Shown: piece after piece, positions 33,224 through 42,879 of the stretch
Numbering within the stretch: position 1 is the stretch's first letter
Layout of the letters: each line of letters begins with the position of its first letter
Position numbers and translations under genes: made by a program
DNA from: Tistrella bauzanensis
GTDB lineage: Bacteria; Pseudomonadota; Alphaproteobacteria; Tistrellales; Tistrellaceae
Length of the DNA: 45,642 bases
Assembly: GCF_014636235.1 (NCBI RefSeq)
Contig: NZ_BMDZ01000046.1
Coordinates: 1-45,642, forward strand
Direction: 5' to 3'
The notes under the pieces: generated by a model
Seen by the model: the letters and a program-made list of their open reading frames with translations, nothing else
What the model was told of the DNA's origin: nothing
Database searches by the model: none

Positions 33224-34180
33224 ATGGATCAGCAAACCCGCCCGCCACGCCAGACGCCGCCACGCCAACCCCGCCAGACACCGCCCCGCCCGGCCGATTT
33301 CCGGCTGTGCCGGACATGGCTGTTCCGCGATGGCGCCGCCCCCGCGACCGCCGATGCCGGCACCGAGGCGGATGTGCTGATCCAGGATCTGGAGGATTTC
33401 ACCACCCCGGCGCTGCGGCCGGTGGCGCGCGATCTGGCGCCGGCGCTGTATCGGCAGTGGCGCGCCGCCGGGCGGGTGGCCTGCGTGCGCATCAATCCCC
33501 TCGCGGGGGACGGCCGTCAGGATCTGGCGGCGGTGATGGCCGGCGCGCCCGATATCGTGGCCTTGCCCAAGGTCGACAGCCCGGCCCGGATCGTGGAACT
33601 GGATGCGCTGATCGGCGAGATGGAGCGCGATCACGGCCTGAGCCCGGGATCGACCGCGATCCTGCCCAACATCGAAAGCGCGCGCGGGATCCTTGCCACC
33701 GCCGCGATCGCCACCGCCAGCCCGCGGGTGATCGGCTGCCTGATGGCGTCCGAGGATCTGGCGGCCGATCTGGGCGCCGAACGCGACCGCGACGCCGCCG
33801 AACTGGACCATGCCCGCGGCCGGTTCCTGATCGATTGCGTGGCGGCCGGGGTGATCGCGGTTGACTGCCCCTATACCTGGAGCGATGCCGAGGGGGCGGC
33901 CGCCTGCGCGCGCCGCGCCCGCCGCCTGGGCTATACCGCCAAAAGCCTGGTCGATCCCGGCCACGCCGGGGCCATCAACGCGGTGCTGACGCCATCGCCC
34001 GCCGAGATCGCCACTGCCCGCCGGATCGTCGATAGATTCGATGCCGCCCGCGCCCGGGGTGCCGCGCGGGTGGAACTGGATGGCGTGCTGGTGGAACTGC
34101 CCCGACGCAACAATGCCGCCCGCCTGCTGGCCCGCGCCCACGCCTTCATCACCGCCGGACTGATCGGAGACCCGTCATGA
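33224..34180 (+). CDS. CitE/HpcH-like CoA ester lyase
   Basis: A 318-residue HpcH/HpaI aldolase-citrate lyase beta family protein. The barrel shows RTWLFRDGAAPATADAG, the metal and CoA region DVLIQDLEDFTTPALRPVAR, ILPNIESARGILATAAIATA and KSLVDPGHAGAINAVLTPSP, matching CitE-like lyases that act on malyl- or citramalyl-CoA-type esters. The N-terminus carries an unusual Pro/Arg/Gln-rich repeat (RPPRQTPPRQPRQTPPRP), and no ribosome-binding site precedes the ATG at 33224; true initiation could lie elsewhere. Its stop overlaps the next gene's ATG (ATGA). The partner and substrate are not evident. Confidence 0.82.
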   Translation: MDQQTRPPRQTPPRQPRQTPPRPADFRLCRTWLFRDGAAPATADAGTEADVLIQDLEDFTTPALRPVARDLAPALYRQWRAAGRVACVRINPLAGDGRQDLAAVMAGAPDIVALPKVDSPARIVELDALIGEMERDHGLSPGSTAILPNIESARGILATAAIATASPRVIGCLMASEDLAADLGAERDRDAAELDHARGRFLIDCVAAGVIAVDCPYTWSDAEGAAACARRARRLGYTAKSLVDPGHAGAINAVLTPSPAEIATARRIVDRFDAARARGAARVELDGVLVELPRRNNAARLLARAHAFITAGLIGDPS

Positions 34181-34641
34181 CCACCCGACCGGTCATCCAT
34201 ATCGATGCCGATGCCTGCCCGGTGAAGGCCGAGGTCTATAAGGTCGCGGCACGCTATGGGCTGAAGGTGCGGGTGGTTTCCAACGCCTGGATCAACATTC
34301 CCGAAGGGCCGCTGGTCGAACGGGTGATTGTGGGCGACGGCTTCGACGCGGCCGATGACCGGATCGTGGAGGACACGACGGCGGGCGATATCGTCATCAC
34401 CGCCGACATCCAGCTTGCCGGCCGCTGTCTTGGCGCCGGCGCCGCCGCGATCGGCCCGGACGGTCGGGAGTTCACCGGCGCCAATATCGGCTCGGCGCTG
34501 GCGATGCGCGCGCTGATGGCCGACTTGCGCGCCGGTGTCGGCGCCGAGGGCCTGCGCGGCCCGAAGCCGATGACCGCGCGCGACCGGTCGAGCTTCCTGC
34601 AGACGCTGGACCGGGTGGTGACCCGCCAGCTGCGGGGATGA
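34177..34641 (+). CDS. YaiI/YqxD family protein (UPF0178)
   Basis: A 154-residue conserved protein. The start IDADACPVKAEVYKVAARYG and the middle VSNAWINIPEG, GDGFDAADDRIVEDTTAGDI and GREFTGANIGSALAMRALMA are those of the UPF0178 family, which resembles PIN-like or nuclease folds but has no settled function. The asp-rich positions (DADAC, DIVITADIQLA) could bind metal. It is translationally coupled to the lyase gene by an ATGA overlap, probably by operon convenience rather than shared pathway. Confidence 0.9.
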   Translation: MTTRPVIHIDADACPVKAEVYKVAARYGLKVRVVSNAWINIPEGPLVERVIVGDGFDAADDRIVEDTTAGDIVITADIQLAGRCLGAGAAAIGPDGREFTGANIGSALAMRALMADLRAGVGAEGLRGPKPMTARDRSSFLQTLDRVVTRQLRG

Positions 34642-34729
34642 GGTTGCGGGGGTGACCGTTGCGGGGGCCCGCTACGGGGGGCTGGCGGTCAGGTAATCAG
34701 GTTCAGGTGTCGGGTGGTCCCGGTTCCTT

Positions 34730-35149
34730 TCATACCTCTTCAAGCTCGGCATCGCGGTGAAGCTCGGTACGCACCGGCATGCCCGGTTTGATGGTCAGCG
34801 TCACCGGCGTGCGCTCGGCCAGATCCAGCAGCGCGGCGGTCTGGGCGTCGTTGAGATCGCCATGAAACGCGATGGTGCGATCGATGACCACGATGTTCTC
34901 GTCGTCCTCGTCGCGCGCGAAGGCGACGGTGACGTCCAGCCCGTCCAGCGGCCAATGCTGATGGGTCGCATACATCTTCAAGGTGATCGATGTGCAGGCC
35001 GCGAGGCTGGACAGCAGCAATTGATGCGGGGTCGGCCCCTGCTCATTGCCACCCATAGCGACCGGCTCGTCGGCGGTGAGGCGATGGACGCCGGTGGACA
35101 GGGTAACGGCATAGGGAAGGCTGCCGATCGAGGCATTGACGTGCGACAT
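34730..35149 (-). CDS. OsmC-like protein
   Basis: A 139-residue OsmC/Ohr-superfamily protein. The start is the ATG at 35149 (MSHVNASIGSLPYAVTLS), with AAGGGAG eight bases upstream. GPTPHQLLLSSLAACTSITLKMYA holds the first, peroxidatic cysteine. The second conserved position, usually a Cys in CPVxxTL, reads ERTPVTLTIKPG. The protein thus lacks the partner thiol for classic thiol-peroxidase chemistry. It could act on a different substrate or bind ligands. It stands alone; the nearest plus-strand gene ends 88 bp away and converges on it. Confidence 0.83.
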   Translation of the reverse strand: MSHVNASIGSLPYAVTLSTGVHRLTADEPVAMGGNEQGPTPHQLLLSSLAACTSITLKMYATHQHWPLDGLDVTVAFARDEDDENIVVIDRTIAFHGDLNDAQTAALLDLAERTPVTLTIKPGMPVRTELHRDAELEEV

Positions 35150-35712
35150 GTCCTGGCTCCCTTGACTGAACGCGACCACCGGGCCGCGGCGGGCGCGGCC
35201 CTTCCGTCAGTGCCCGACGGTCGGTGTCTTTGTTGATATGGCGTCTTCGTGGCGCGGAACCAGCACCTGGATTCGCGAAACCGCCCGGGCATGGAGCGTT
35301 GCGTTACGGGACATCCTCCGCCCGGACCCGGATCTGCCACCCTTTCCGCCCCAATCGGGCCATGTCGCGCGATGACGGGCCGCGATCAGCGCCTGAAACC
35401 ACCTTTGGCAGCGTCACATGCCACTGTGCCAACCCATCCCCGCCCCAATGCCCCCACCGCTGGATGGCGCTTGCCCGATATAGGTCACAGCGATCAGCAT
35501 TCCTGCCACGCGCTGTAATGACGAAAGGTTCATGTCGCATAATGCCATGCAAAATGATCACGGGTTCCGCAAAATGCCAGACTCAACACTATTTATCTGA
35601 ATCCATGCATCGCCCTGTCGATTCATGATCTTCTCTTTACCGTTAGTCAACTGTTGGGTGGCATATTTCAGAGAGAGCAGTCTGGAACGAATTTGATATT
35701 GGGGTCTGAGCC
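35150..35712. other. Intergenic region upstream of the chemotaxis receptor gene
   Basis: About 560 bp without a supported gene. The first half is GC-rich with only short unconvincing frames. From about 35510 it becomes AT-rich for some 200 bp, unlike anything else in this window, and probably contains the receptor gene's promoter and upstream control sites. GCAAAATG occurs twice within it (about 35549 and 35568). I see no clear -35/-10 pair that I would place with confidence. Confidence 0.5.
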
Positions 35713-37416
35713 ATGATCATGACAATGCTGTCGAACCTTCGGGTATCTTCGAAGATCCTGATCGTCATCATGATGATGGCGCTGGTGGCAACCGCCATTG
35801 CCGGGCTGGCGAATTGGGGCCTGACACGGCTGAGCATGGCGACCGAGACCGTCAAGATGGCCGGCCACAATGTCCGCGACGGCACCAGGACCAATCAGTT
35901 GATCATCGATCTGAACCGCGCCGAATACCGGATCGCGGCGGATCCGTCGCAGCTTGCCGATGCGCTGGCCGACATCACCGCGGCCGAGGCCGAGGTGGTG
36001 ACGCTGCTGAACGGGTTGAAGACGCAGGCGAGCCCCGAGGAACTGGCGCGGATCGCCGCGGTCGAGGCCGGGATCGTGCCCTATTTCGCCGAGATCGACG
36101 AGGCGGTGCGGCTGGCCGGACAGGCCGCCGGCCGCGTGCTCAGCGCCGATCAGCGTGCATCGGTCACCGAAGCGGCCCATGGCCGCGAGATGGCCGCGGC
36201 CCTGGAACGCGACATCGCCGCGCTGGTGAACGCGACCGTCGCCCGTGCCGACCGGACGGCGCAAGAGGCCGAGGCCATGGCGCATGAGGTGGAACTGGTG
36301 GTGATGGGCGTGGCCCTGGCCGGCATTGCCGCAGGTCTGGTGTTCGGCCTGCTGATCGCCAGCCGCGGCATCGTGCGGCCGCTTGCCGCCACCGTTGTCG
36401 GCCTGAAGGATCTGGCGAATGGCCGGCTGGACGTGACGGTTGCGAATACCGGCCGGCGCGACGAAATCGGCGATATCGCCCGCACCATGCTGGTGTTCAA
36501 GGAGAATGCGATCGAACGCCAGCGCCTGGCCGACCTTCAGGCCGTACAGGACGCGGCCAAGCTGAAGCGTGCCGAAGACGTCAGCCGCCTGATCCTGGGC
36601 TTCGACAAGGACGTCTCGGAAGTGCTGGGCGTGATGAGCCATGCTTCCGAGGAACTGGAAGCGACAGCACAGCTTCTGTCGGCGGGATCGGAAGAGACCT
36701 CGCGTCAGGCCGCCACGGTCAATGCCGCCGCCGAACAGGCATCGGTGAATGTCCAGACCGTCGCCGCCGCGACCGAGGAGTTGACCGCGACCGTGGCCGA
36801 GGTGGCCCGCCGGATGGAGGATGCCCGGATGGTGGCGACCGATGCCTCGAACGAGGCCGACCGGGCCAAGAGCTTCGTGGGCGAGCTGGATCAGGCCGGG
36901 CGCGCCATCGCCTCGGTGATCACCCTGATCAGCGAGATCGCGAGCCAGACCAATCTGCTGGCGCTGAACGCCACGATCGAGGCGGCGCGCGCCGGCGAGG
37001 CCGGCAAGGGCTTCGCGGTGGTGGCATCGGAAGTGAAGACGCTGGCCACCCAGACCGCGCGGGCCACCGATGAGATCCGCAATCAGGTCGGCGGCATGCA
37101 GACCAGCATCGATCAGGCGGTCGGTGCCATCTCCCATATCGCGACGGTCATCTACCGGCTGAACGACATGGCCGGCGCGGTCGCCGCCGCGGTTCAGGAG
37201 CAGTCTGCCGCCACCGCCGAGATCGGCCGCAACGCCAATCAGGCCGCCCTCGGCACCAGCCATGTCACGGCGAACATGTCAGGCGTCAGCGAGGCGGCAC
37301 AGACCACCTCAGCCGGCTCCACCCAGGTTCTCTCGGCCGCGCGCTCGCTGGCCGACCGCTCGACGCGGCTGCGGAGCTCGGTCGACGGCTTCCTGCGCGA
37401 CGTGGTCGCCGCCTGA
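35713..37416 (+). CDS. Methyl-accepting chemotaxis protein
   Basis: A 567-residue transmembrane receptor. The first membrane helix (about residues 13-33, [20 protein letters not shown]) is followed by a four-helix-bundle sensor domain. The second membrane helix is at about 194-215 ([20 protein letters not shown]), then a HAMP linker ([20 protein letters not shown]). The cytoplasmic signalling hairpin contains [20 protein letters not shown] and [20 protein letters not shown]. There is no C-terminal adaptation pentapeptide. ATGs at 35713, 35719 and 35725 are all possible starts. It carries its own terminator, so it is a monocistronic sensor; the ligand is unknown. Confidence 0.93.
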   Translation: MIMTMLSNLRVSSKILIVIMMMALVATAIAGLANWGLTRLSMATETVKMAGHNVRDGTRTNQLIIDLNRAEYRIAADPSQLADALADITAAEAEVVTLLNGLKTQASPEELARIAAVEAGIVPYFAEIDEAVRLAGQAAGRVLSADQRASVTEAAHGREMAAALERDIAALVNATVARADRTAQEAEAMAHEVELVVMGVALAGIAAGLVFGLLIASRGIVRPLAATVVGLKDLANGRLDVTVANTGRRDEIGDIARTMLVFKENAIERQRLADLQAVQDAAKLKRAEDVSRLILGFDKDVSEVLGVMSHASEELEATAQLLSAGSEETSRQAATVNAAAEQASVNVQTVAAATEELTATVAEVARRMEDARMVATDASNEADRAKSFVGELDQAGRAIASVITLISEIASQTNLLALNATIEAARAGEAGKGFAVVASEVKTLATQTARATDEIRNQVGGMQTSIDQAVGAISHIATVIYRLNDMAGAVAAAVQEQSAATAEIGRNANQAALGTSHVTANMSGVSEAAQTTSAGSTQVLSAARSLADRSTRLRSSVDGFLRDVVAA

Positions 37417-37481
37417 CGGCCACGCTCCGCGCCGCCATCTTTTCACGGCTCTCTCCCGGGTGATCCTCCAACCCGCACCTT

Positions 37482-37524
37482 GGCCGCGTTCCGGACATCA
37501 TCCGGTGCGCGGCCTTCTTTTTTT
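37482..37524 (+). terminator. Rho-independent terminator after the MCP gene
   Basis: GGCCGCG (37482-37488) pairs with CGCGGCC (37508-37514). An inner CCGGA/TCCGG pair strengthens the stem, and a T-rich run follows to 37524. It lies 66 bp after the receptor stop and is the clearest terminator in the window. Confidence 0.85.
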
Positions 37525-37644
37525 CCGGGCGCACGGCCATGCTTTGAGCACATGGGCCTGCGGCCATGCGCCTCGCCCACAACCATGGCGATCCGCGCTA
37601 TACTGGTGCCTGTATCACAACACGCGGGCAGCACGGGGACCGGC

Positions 37645-39225
37645 ATGCACACCCAGGATCAATCGGCGGCCATCGCCTGTCTTCGGGCGGCACTCGACAC
37701 CGGCGACGGAGAGCCGCCCCGGCTGGTGGAAACCCATATCTCGCTGGTGTTCATCGGCGCCAGCCGGGTGATGAAGCTGAAAAAGGCGGTGCGGCTGCCC
37801 TATCTGGATTTCGGCACCGCCGAACGCCGGCTGGCGATGTGTCATCGCGAACTGACCCTGAACCGGCGCACCGCCCCCGATATCTATCGTTGTGTGCACC
37901 GGATCACCGCATCGGATGCAGGGGCTGCCGTGCTGAACGGGCCGGGCGCGCTGCTGGATGGCGTGGTCGAGATGGCCCGGTTCGATGAGGGCGGCCTGCT
38001 GGACCGGGTTGCCGCGACTGGCGGGCTGGATGACCGGCTGGTGGCCGAACTGGGCGCGATCGTGGCCGGTTTTCACGCCGCCGCCGCCATTGCCGGCCGC
38101 GATGACGGTGCCGCACGGGTGCGCCGGGTGCTGGACATCAACCACGCGGCACTGGATGACGCGGGCGATCTGCTGGACGATGCCCGCCGCCGGCAGGTGA
38201 TTGCCGCCACCGACACGGCCTTTGCCCGGCTGGCGCCGCTGCTGGACGCGCGCGGACACCTGGGCCGGGTGCGCCATGGCCATGGCGACCTGCATCTGCG
38301 CAACATCGTGGTGATCGATGGCCGGCCGGTGCCGTTCGACTGCATCGAATTCGACGACGATCTGGCGACCACCGATGTTCTGTATGATCTGGGCTTCCTG
38401 ATCATGGATCTGTTGCATGGTGGCTTCGCCCCGCAGGCGGCGCTGCTGCTGAACCGCTATCTGGATGCCACAGGTGGGGATGCGGCTGGCGATGACACGG
38501 CCGGGGCCGCCAGCGACCGGGGGGCAGGACTGGCGCTGCTGCCGATGCTGCTGGCGATGCGAGCGACCATCCGCGCCCATGTCGGCGCCACGGCCGCACG
38601 CGACATGGCCGACGCCGATGCCCGCGCGGCCGCGACAGCCGGGGCGGCGGATTATCTGGATCTTGCCGCCCACCTGCTGAACCCGCCACCGCCACGGCTG
38701 GTGGCGGTGGGCGGGTTCAGCGGCAGCGGAAAATCGACCACCGCCGCCGCCATCGCCCATCTGGTGGGACCGGCGCCGGGAGCCCGGGTGATTTCCAGCG
38801 ACCGGATCCGCAAACGCCTGTGCGGCGTGGCACCCACCACCCGCCTTGCAGCCGATGCCTATACCCCTGCCATGTCCGAACGGGTGTATGGCGCGATGGC
38901 GCAAGAGGCCGCGGCGGCGCTGGCCGCCGGCCATGGGGTGATCGCCGATGCGGTGTTCGACCGGCCCGAGGCCCGCGATGCCATCGCCGCGGTCGCGGCC
39001 GGTGTCGGCTGTCGTTTCGACGGGATCTGGCTTCAGGCACCCGAAACCGTGCTGATCGACCGGGTGACCGCACGCCGGGGCGATCCGTCGGATGCCGACG
39101 CGGCGGTGGTGCGCGCCCAGATCGCCCGCGCCACCGCATCGCCGGTGACCGGTGATTGGCATCCTGTGGCAGCCGATACCGATCGGGCCGCGCGTATCGA
39201 GGCCATCCGCCAGCGATTGGGCTGA
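37645..39225 (+). CDS. Bifunctional aminoglycoside phosphotransferase-like/P-loop ATPase protein
   Basis: A 526-residue two-domain protein. The N-terminal half (about residues 1-330) has a kinase-like fold with the catalytic block VRHGHGDLHLRNIVVIDGRP followed by DCIEFDDDLATTDVLYDLGF, as in APH/choline-kinase enzymes. The C-terminal half (about 350-526) is a zeta-toxin/gluconate-kinase-like P-loop NTPase with Walker A GGFSGSGKST. Such fusions are recorded as AAA-family ATPases of unknown role. I start it at the ATG at 37645, with GGGGA upstream. It converges with a MarR gene 12 bp away. Confidence 0.87.
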   Translation: MHTQDQSAAIACLRAALDTGDGEPPRLVETHISLVFIGASRVMKLKKAVRLPYLDFGTAERRLAMCHRELTLNRRTAPDIYRCVHRITASDAGAAVLNGPGALLDGVVEMARFDEGGLLDRVAATGGLDDRLVAELGAIVAGFHAAAAIAGRDDGAARVRRVLDINHAALDDAGDLLDDARRRQVIAATDTAFARLAPLLDARGHLGRVRHGHGDLHLRNIVVIDGRPVPFDCIEFDDDLATTDVLYDLGFLIMDLLHGGFAPQAALLLNRYLDATGGDAAGDDTAGAASDRGAGLALLPMLLAMRATIRAHVGATAARDMADADARAAATAGAADYLDLAAHLLNPPPPRLVAVGGFSGSGKSTTAAAIAHLVGPAPGARVISSDRIRKRLCGVAPTTRLAADAYTPAMSERVYGAMAQEAAAALAAGHGVIADAVFDRPEARDAIAAVAAGVGCRFDGIWLQAPETVLIDRVTARRGDPSDADAAVVRAQIARATASPVTGDWHPVAADTDRAARIEAIRQRLG

Positions 39226-39237
39226 CGGCGCCAGTCT

Positions 39238-39651
39238 TCAGTCGCGCGCCCTGTCCAGATGCATCCTGAGACGCATCAGGCGCGGCAGCAGCACCGCCAG
39301 ATCGTCATCCGATACCACCGGCGCCAGATCGGCCATGAATCCCGCCACCCGGCCGACCGCGCGGTCGCGCATCCGCCGGCCGTCATCGGTCAGGAACACC
39401 CGCTTGGCGCGGCCATCCACCGGGTCGGGCTCGATGCGGATCAGCGATCGCGCCTCCAGCCGTTGCAGGGTGTTGGTCATCGCCCCCTTGGTGACCTGAA
39501 AGGCGCGCGCGATGGCAACCGGCGTGCGGCCATCGCCCAGCCGGGTCAGATGGTTCAGGACATGGAAATGCGGCGCGCGCAGACCATCGGGCAACAGGCG
39601 TTCCAACTGTGCCGTCGCCAACTGATCGATGATGCCGATCTCGTTGAACAA
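39238..39651 (-). CDS. MarR-family transcriptional regulator
   Basis: A MarR regulator of about 137 residues. The winged helix is VAIARAFQVTKGAMTNTLQRLEARSLIRIEPDPVDGRAKRVFLTDDG (about residues 45-95). The start is unsure: this coordinate uses a TTG, while family-like sequence (LFQLFNEIGIIDQLATAQLE) continues about 20 codons upstream with no ATG, so a CTG or other rare start near 39706 may be used. It is downstream of the Acg-like gene on the same strand, and a cluster of palindromes sits upstream of that gene. It therefore probably represses the two-gene operon. Confidence 0.83.
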   Translation of the reverse strand: MFNEIGIIDQLATAQLERLLPDGLRAPHFHVLNHLTRLGDGRTPVAIARAFQVTKGAMTNTLQRLEARSLIRIEPDPVDGRAKRVFLTDDGRRMRDRAVGRVAGFMADLAPVVSDDDLAVLLPRLMRLRMHLDRARD

Positions 39652-39756
39652 CTGGAACAGGGGCGGATCGGTATCGCCGCCGGCCGTGATGTCGTCTTCG
39701 GGGTTCAGCGTCTGCGTCCTCCATCGGGACCGGCCGCCGACCGCCCGCCGCCGCCA

Positions 39757-41085
39757 TCAGGTGCGAAGGGCGGCTGAAACCGGGTGGCGCGGGCTGGGTG
39801 GGATATGGGGGCCATGGCCGAAGCGGCCCAGCATCTGAAGACGCAGATTTGCATCCCCCGCCACCGCCGGCAAGCTCTGGCGGAACGCAGGCCCCCCGGC
39901 CGCCATAACCGTCTGATGCATCGCCTGAAAGGCCGGAGCCATCTCCGGAAACTCCTGCAGGGCCTGACTGACCGGATGAACCGCCAGGCCGCTGGCCGCC
40001 GCCGCCAGATCCAGCCGCATCCATGCGGCCCCGGCCGCCAGTTCCGATGCCCGCCCGCCATCATCGGCGGTTGCCACGGCCAGAAAGGCCGGGGTCTGCG
40101 CGATCATCCGGTCATAGATCTGCCGGCCCAGTGCGGTGGCATCGCTGTCCGGATCGGCCAGATCCGTGCGCGACAACAGGCCCAGACGGTGCAGAAGCTG
40201 CAGTTTCGGGCCACCAAGCGCGATGCCGTCGGGATTGGCATCGATCTCGGCCCGGCCGATGCGCATCAGACGCACGCTTTCCATGAAGGCCGCCGGGGTT
40301 TCGGCCTCGATCACCCAGGCCTGCCAGGCGATGGCCCGCACGGCAGCCACCACCGCCGGCGCGATCATCGCGGCCGGTGCCGCGGGGGCGCCCGCCCATC
40401 CACCACCGGCGGTGCCGGCCGCACCGGCCGCAAGCCCCAGCACCGCCGATGCCTCGGTCCCGGTGAGGGCGCGATCGTCGAACGGCTCCTTCGTCGAACG
40501 CCGGTCCGGCAGCGCGTCGACCAGACGCAGCGCCGCCGCGCGGTCGGCATCCGACACCGTGCCCGCGCGGTCGAAGCGCACAAGGGCGACCGGCCGGGCA
40601 TCGAGACGCCCCCCCGCCCGCGTATCGGGCATGCCCTCGGGCAGCGGCTGTATGCTGACAGCGACCCCCTGCGCCAGAGCCACCAGCCGCAGCAATTCGA
40701 TCAGGCAGCCGAAGCCGATGGTGATCTGCCGGTCGAAGGGGTCGGTTTCCGGCAGGCGCTTGTCCAGATCGCAGCCGATCGCCACCAGATCGGGCTGACC
40801 GGCCGGCAGCGTGAACAGCCAGGGCTGGCGGTTATGGGGATTGGGCGCCAGGATCGCGCGCGCCAGCAGCCGGACCCGCAGATCCGCCGCCAGGCCGGCC
40901 GCCAGATCGACCGGGCCGTCATCAGCCGCCGCCTGCCATGGACGCACCGCCAGCCGGGGCGGACGCAAGGCATCGACAGCCAACAGGCCACCCGCCGCCA
41001 ACACGCCCACCCCGCCACCGACACCCAGTTTCAACAGCCGGCGCCGCGCCGGCTTCATATGCTCATCGCCGTTCCGCCGCATCAT
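39757..41085 (-). CDS. Acg-family nitroreductase-like FMN protein
   Basis: A 442-residue protein. A twin-arginine-like leader (PARRRLLKLGVGGGVGVLAA, residues about 12-31) suggests export or anchoring. The duplicated nitroreductase fold shows ILAPNPHNRQPWLFTLPAGQ, typical of Acg-type proteins, in which the active-site lid covers the FMN pocket. No catalytic partner is present. The role is unknown in general; some relatives are stress induced and sequester FMN. GGAGA precedes the ATG pair at 41085/41082. It forms an operon with the MarR gene downstream and has a strongly palindromic promoter region. Confidence 0.83.
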   Translation of the reverse strand: MMRRNGDEHMKPARRRLLKLGVGGGVGVLAAGGLLAVDALRPPRLAVRPWQAAADDGPVDLAAGLAADLRVRLLARAILAPNPHNRQPWLFTLPAGQPDLVAIGCDLDKRLPETDPFDRQITIGFGCLIELLRLVALAQGVAVSIQPLPEGMPDTRAGGRLDARPVALVRFDRAGTVSDADRAAALRLVDALPDRRSTKEPFDDRALTGTEASAVLGLAAGAAGTAGGGWAGAPAAPAAMIAPAVVAAVRAIAWQAWVIEAETPAAFMESVRLMRIGRAEIDANPDGIALGGPKLQLLHRLGLLSRTDLADPDSDATALGRQIYDRMIAQTPAFLAVATADDGGRASELAAGAAWMRLDLAAAASGLAVHPVSQALQEFPEMAPAFQAMHQTVMAAGGPAFRQSLPAVAGDANLRLQMLGRFGHGPHIPPSPRHPVSAALRT

Positions 41086-41096
41086 CGTCTCCGCTA

Positions 41097-41136
41097 TATC
41101 GTTTAACGATAAACTATATAGTTCAACATTAAACCA
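41097..41136. promoter_or_regulatory. Multi-palindrome operator upstream of acg-like/marR
   Basis: Three adjoining dyads occupy 40 AT-rich bases: TATCGTTTAACGATA (41097-41111, perfect), AACTATATAGTT (41112-41123, perfect) and TAGTTCAACATTAAACCA (41119-41136, imperfect, 12 of 18). The size and AT-rich symmetry match MarR sites. They sit 11-51 bp before the Acg-like start, where the MarR product could block transcription. Confidence 0.65.
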
Positions 41137-41297
41137 TTATCAACAGGGCCGCTGTAGCACCAACGCGAATTCGATGAAGGATCAATCGCTTTTTGTTTAC
41201 GATCTGTGTCGCATAATATGGTCAAGAGGCTGGCGCGGAAGACCGCGGTCACGGTCGACACCATGCGGCGCCACCTACCGCAGACAGGGTGCACGGA

Positions 41298-42716
41298 ATG
41301 CCCACCATCGCCCGCAGACGGGTTCCGGTCTCGGTTGCGATCATTGTCGCCGCATTGCTCGCGATCGCCGTATGCGGCGCGGCGTTGATCACCGGCGCGC
41401 GCATGCATGGCGCGTTCTCGCGCGCCGACCGTACTCAAGAGATCATCGGGGCCGTCGACGGCATCCTGATCACGCTGCTGAACGCCGAAACCAGCCAGCG
41501 CGGCTTCATCCTGACCGGCGAGAACCACTATCTGGACCCCTATGACCAGTCGGACCGGATTCTGCGCAGACGATTGGCCGAACTGGACGTTCTGCTGGCC
41601 GGGCATCCCGACCAGAGATCGCGGCTAGCCCTGCTGACCGGCCTTGCCAACAGCAAGATGGCCGAGCTTGCCGAAAGCATCGGCGTGCGACGGTCGGGCG
41701 GAATGGATGCGGCTCTGGGGATGGTCCGCACCAACTATGGCATGGAGATCATGGACGCGATCCGCGGCGTCACCCGCGACATCCTGAACGAAGAGCGTGT
41801 CAGGCTGGACGCCGATTATCAGGCGGTTCTGGCGCATTTCCAGCGAGCCGGCATTCTTGGCGGGATCGTCATCTTCACCATCACCCTGGTGCTGTATTTT
41901 CATCTGCACGCTCAGGCCCAGGCGCAGCGCCGCCAGCAGGCCATGACCCACGCGCTGGCACAGGCCAACGAGACGCTGGAACGGCGGGTGGCCGAGCGGA
42001 CCGCGGAACTGAAGGCGGCGAATGATTTCAAATCGCGGTTCCTGGCCAATGTCAGCCATGAACTGCGCACGCCGCTGAACGCCATCATCGGCTATGCCGG
42101 CGCCATCGCCACCGAGATCGCCGGCCCGCTGGGGGATGCGCGCTATAAGGGCTTCGCCCGCCAGATCGATATCAGCGGCCAGCATCTGCTGCACATGATC
42201 AACGACGTGCTCGATTTCGCCAAGATCGAGGCCGGCCACCTGGAACTGAAGATCGAAGCGCTGGACCCGGTGGCGCTGGCAACCGGCTGTGTGGAGATGG
42301 TGCAGCCGCTGGCCGACGCCGCCGGCCTGACCATCGATATCGAAAGCGACATGGCCCCGGCCAGCATCGATGCCGATCCGCTGCGCATCCGGCAGGTGCT
42401 GCTGAACCTGCTGTCGAACGCCATCAAGTTCACGCCGGAAGGCCGGCGCATCCATCTGTGGCTGGGCCCGCCGCCCGCCGGGGCAGCCGACCGCCGCCTG
42501 CTGATCCGGCTGCGCGACGAAGGCATCGGCATGACCGCCGAGGACATCACGGTGGCGATGATGCCGTTCGCGCAGGTGAACAACGCCATGGGCCGCAAAC
42601 AGGCCGGAACCGGCCTGGGCCTGCCGCTGGCACGGTTTCTGGTCCACCGGCATGGCGGTCAGATCGAGGTGTCGAGCACCCCCGGCGAGGGCACGCTGGT
42701 CGAGATCATGCTCTGA
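41298..42716 (+). CDS. CHASE3-domain sensor histidine kinase
   Basis: A 472-residue membrane kinase. The first membrane helix is at about residues 11-32 (VSVAIIVAALLAIAVCGAAL). A CHASE3 domain follows (DGILITLLNAETSQRGFILT, residues about 52-180), then a second helix (LGGIVIFTITLVLYFHLHAQ). The HisKA dimerisation helix carries the phospho-His in FLANVSHELRTPLNAIIGYA. The HATPase_c domain shows LLNLLSNAIKFTPEG and KQAGTGLGLPLARFLV. A start at 41298 is favoured by AGGG eight bases upstream; a GTG at 41289 is possible. No receiver or response-regulator gene adjoins, so it is an orphan kinase. Confidence 0.92.
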   Translation: MPTIARRRVPVSVAIIVAALLAIAVCGAALITGARMHGAFSRADRTQEIIGAVDGILITLLNAETSQRGFILTGENHYLDPYDQSDRILRRRLAELDVLLAGHPDQRSRLALLTGLANSKMAELAESIGVRRSGGMDAALGMVRTNYGMEIMDAIRGVTRDILNEERVRLDADYQAVLAHFQRAGILGGIVIFTITLVLYFHLHAQAQAQRRQQAMTHALAQANETLERRVAERTAELKAANDFKSRFLANVSHELRTPLNAIIGYAGAIATEIAGPLGDARYKGFARQIDISGQHLLHMINDVLDFAKIEAGHLELKIEALDPVALATGCVEMVQPLADAAGLTIDIESDMAPASIDADPLRIRQVLLNLLSNAIKFTPEGRRIHLWLGPPPAGAADRRLLIRLRDEGIGMTAEDITVAMMPFAQVNNAMGRKQAGTGLGLPLARFLVHRHGGQIEVSSTPGEGTLVEIML

Positions 42717-42879
42717 CCGCGACCGACCACGCACCCGATGCACCGCTGTTCCATCAGACAGAACATGACGGCGCACCCCTTCCACCAGGGGCGGCACACG
42801 CCTATGCTGCCGCGCGATACGCAATGAACGATGCCGGCGCAGGCCGGCTGGCTCAGAAACGACAAGGGAGACGCCCCAG

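Noticed and set aside
35668-37263. 531-codon minus-strand open frame opposite the chemotaxis receptor
   Set aside because: It is antisense to a canonical MCP and consists of Gly/His/Arg-rich noise.
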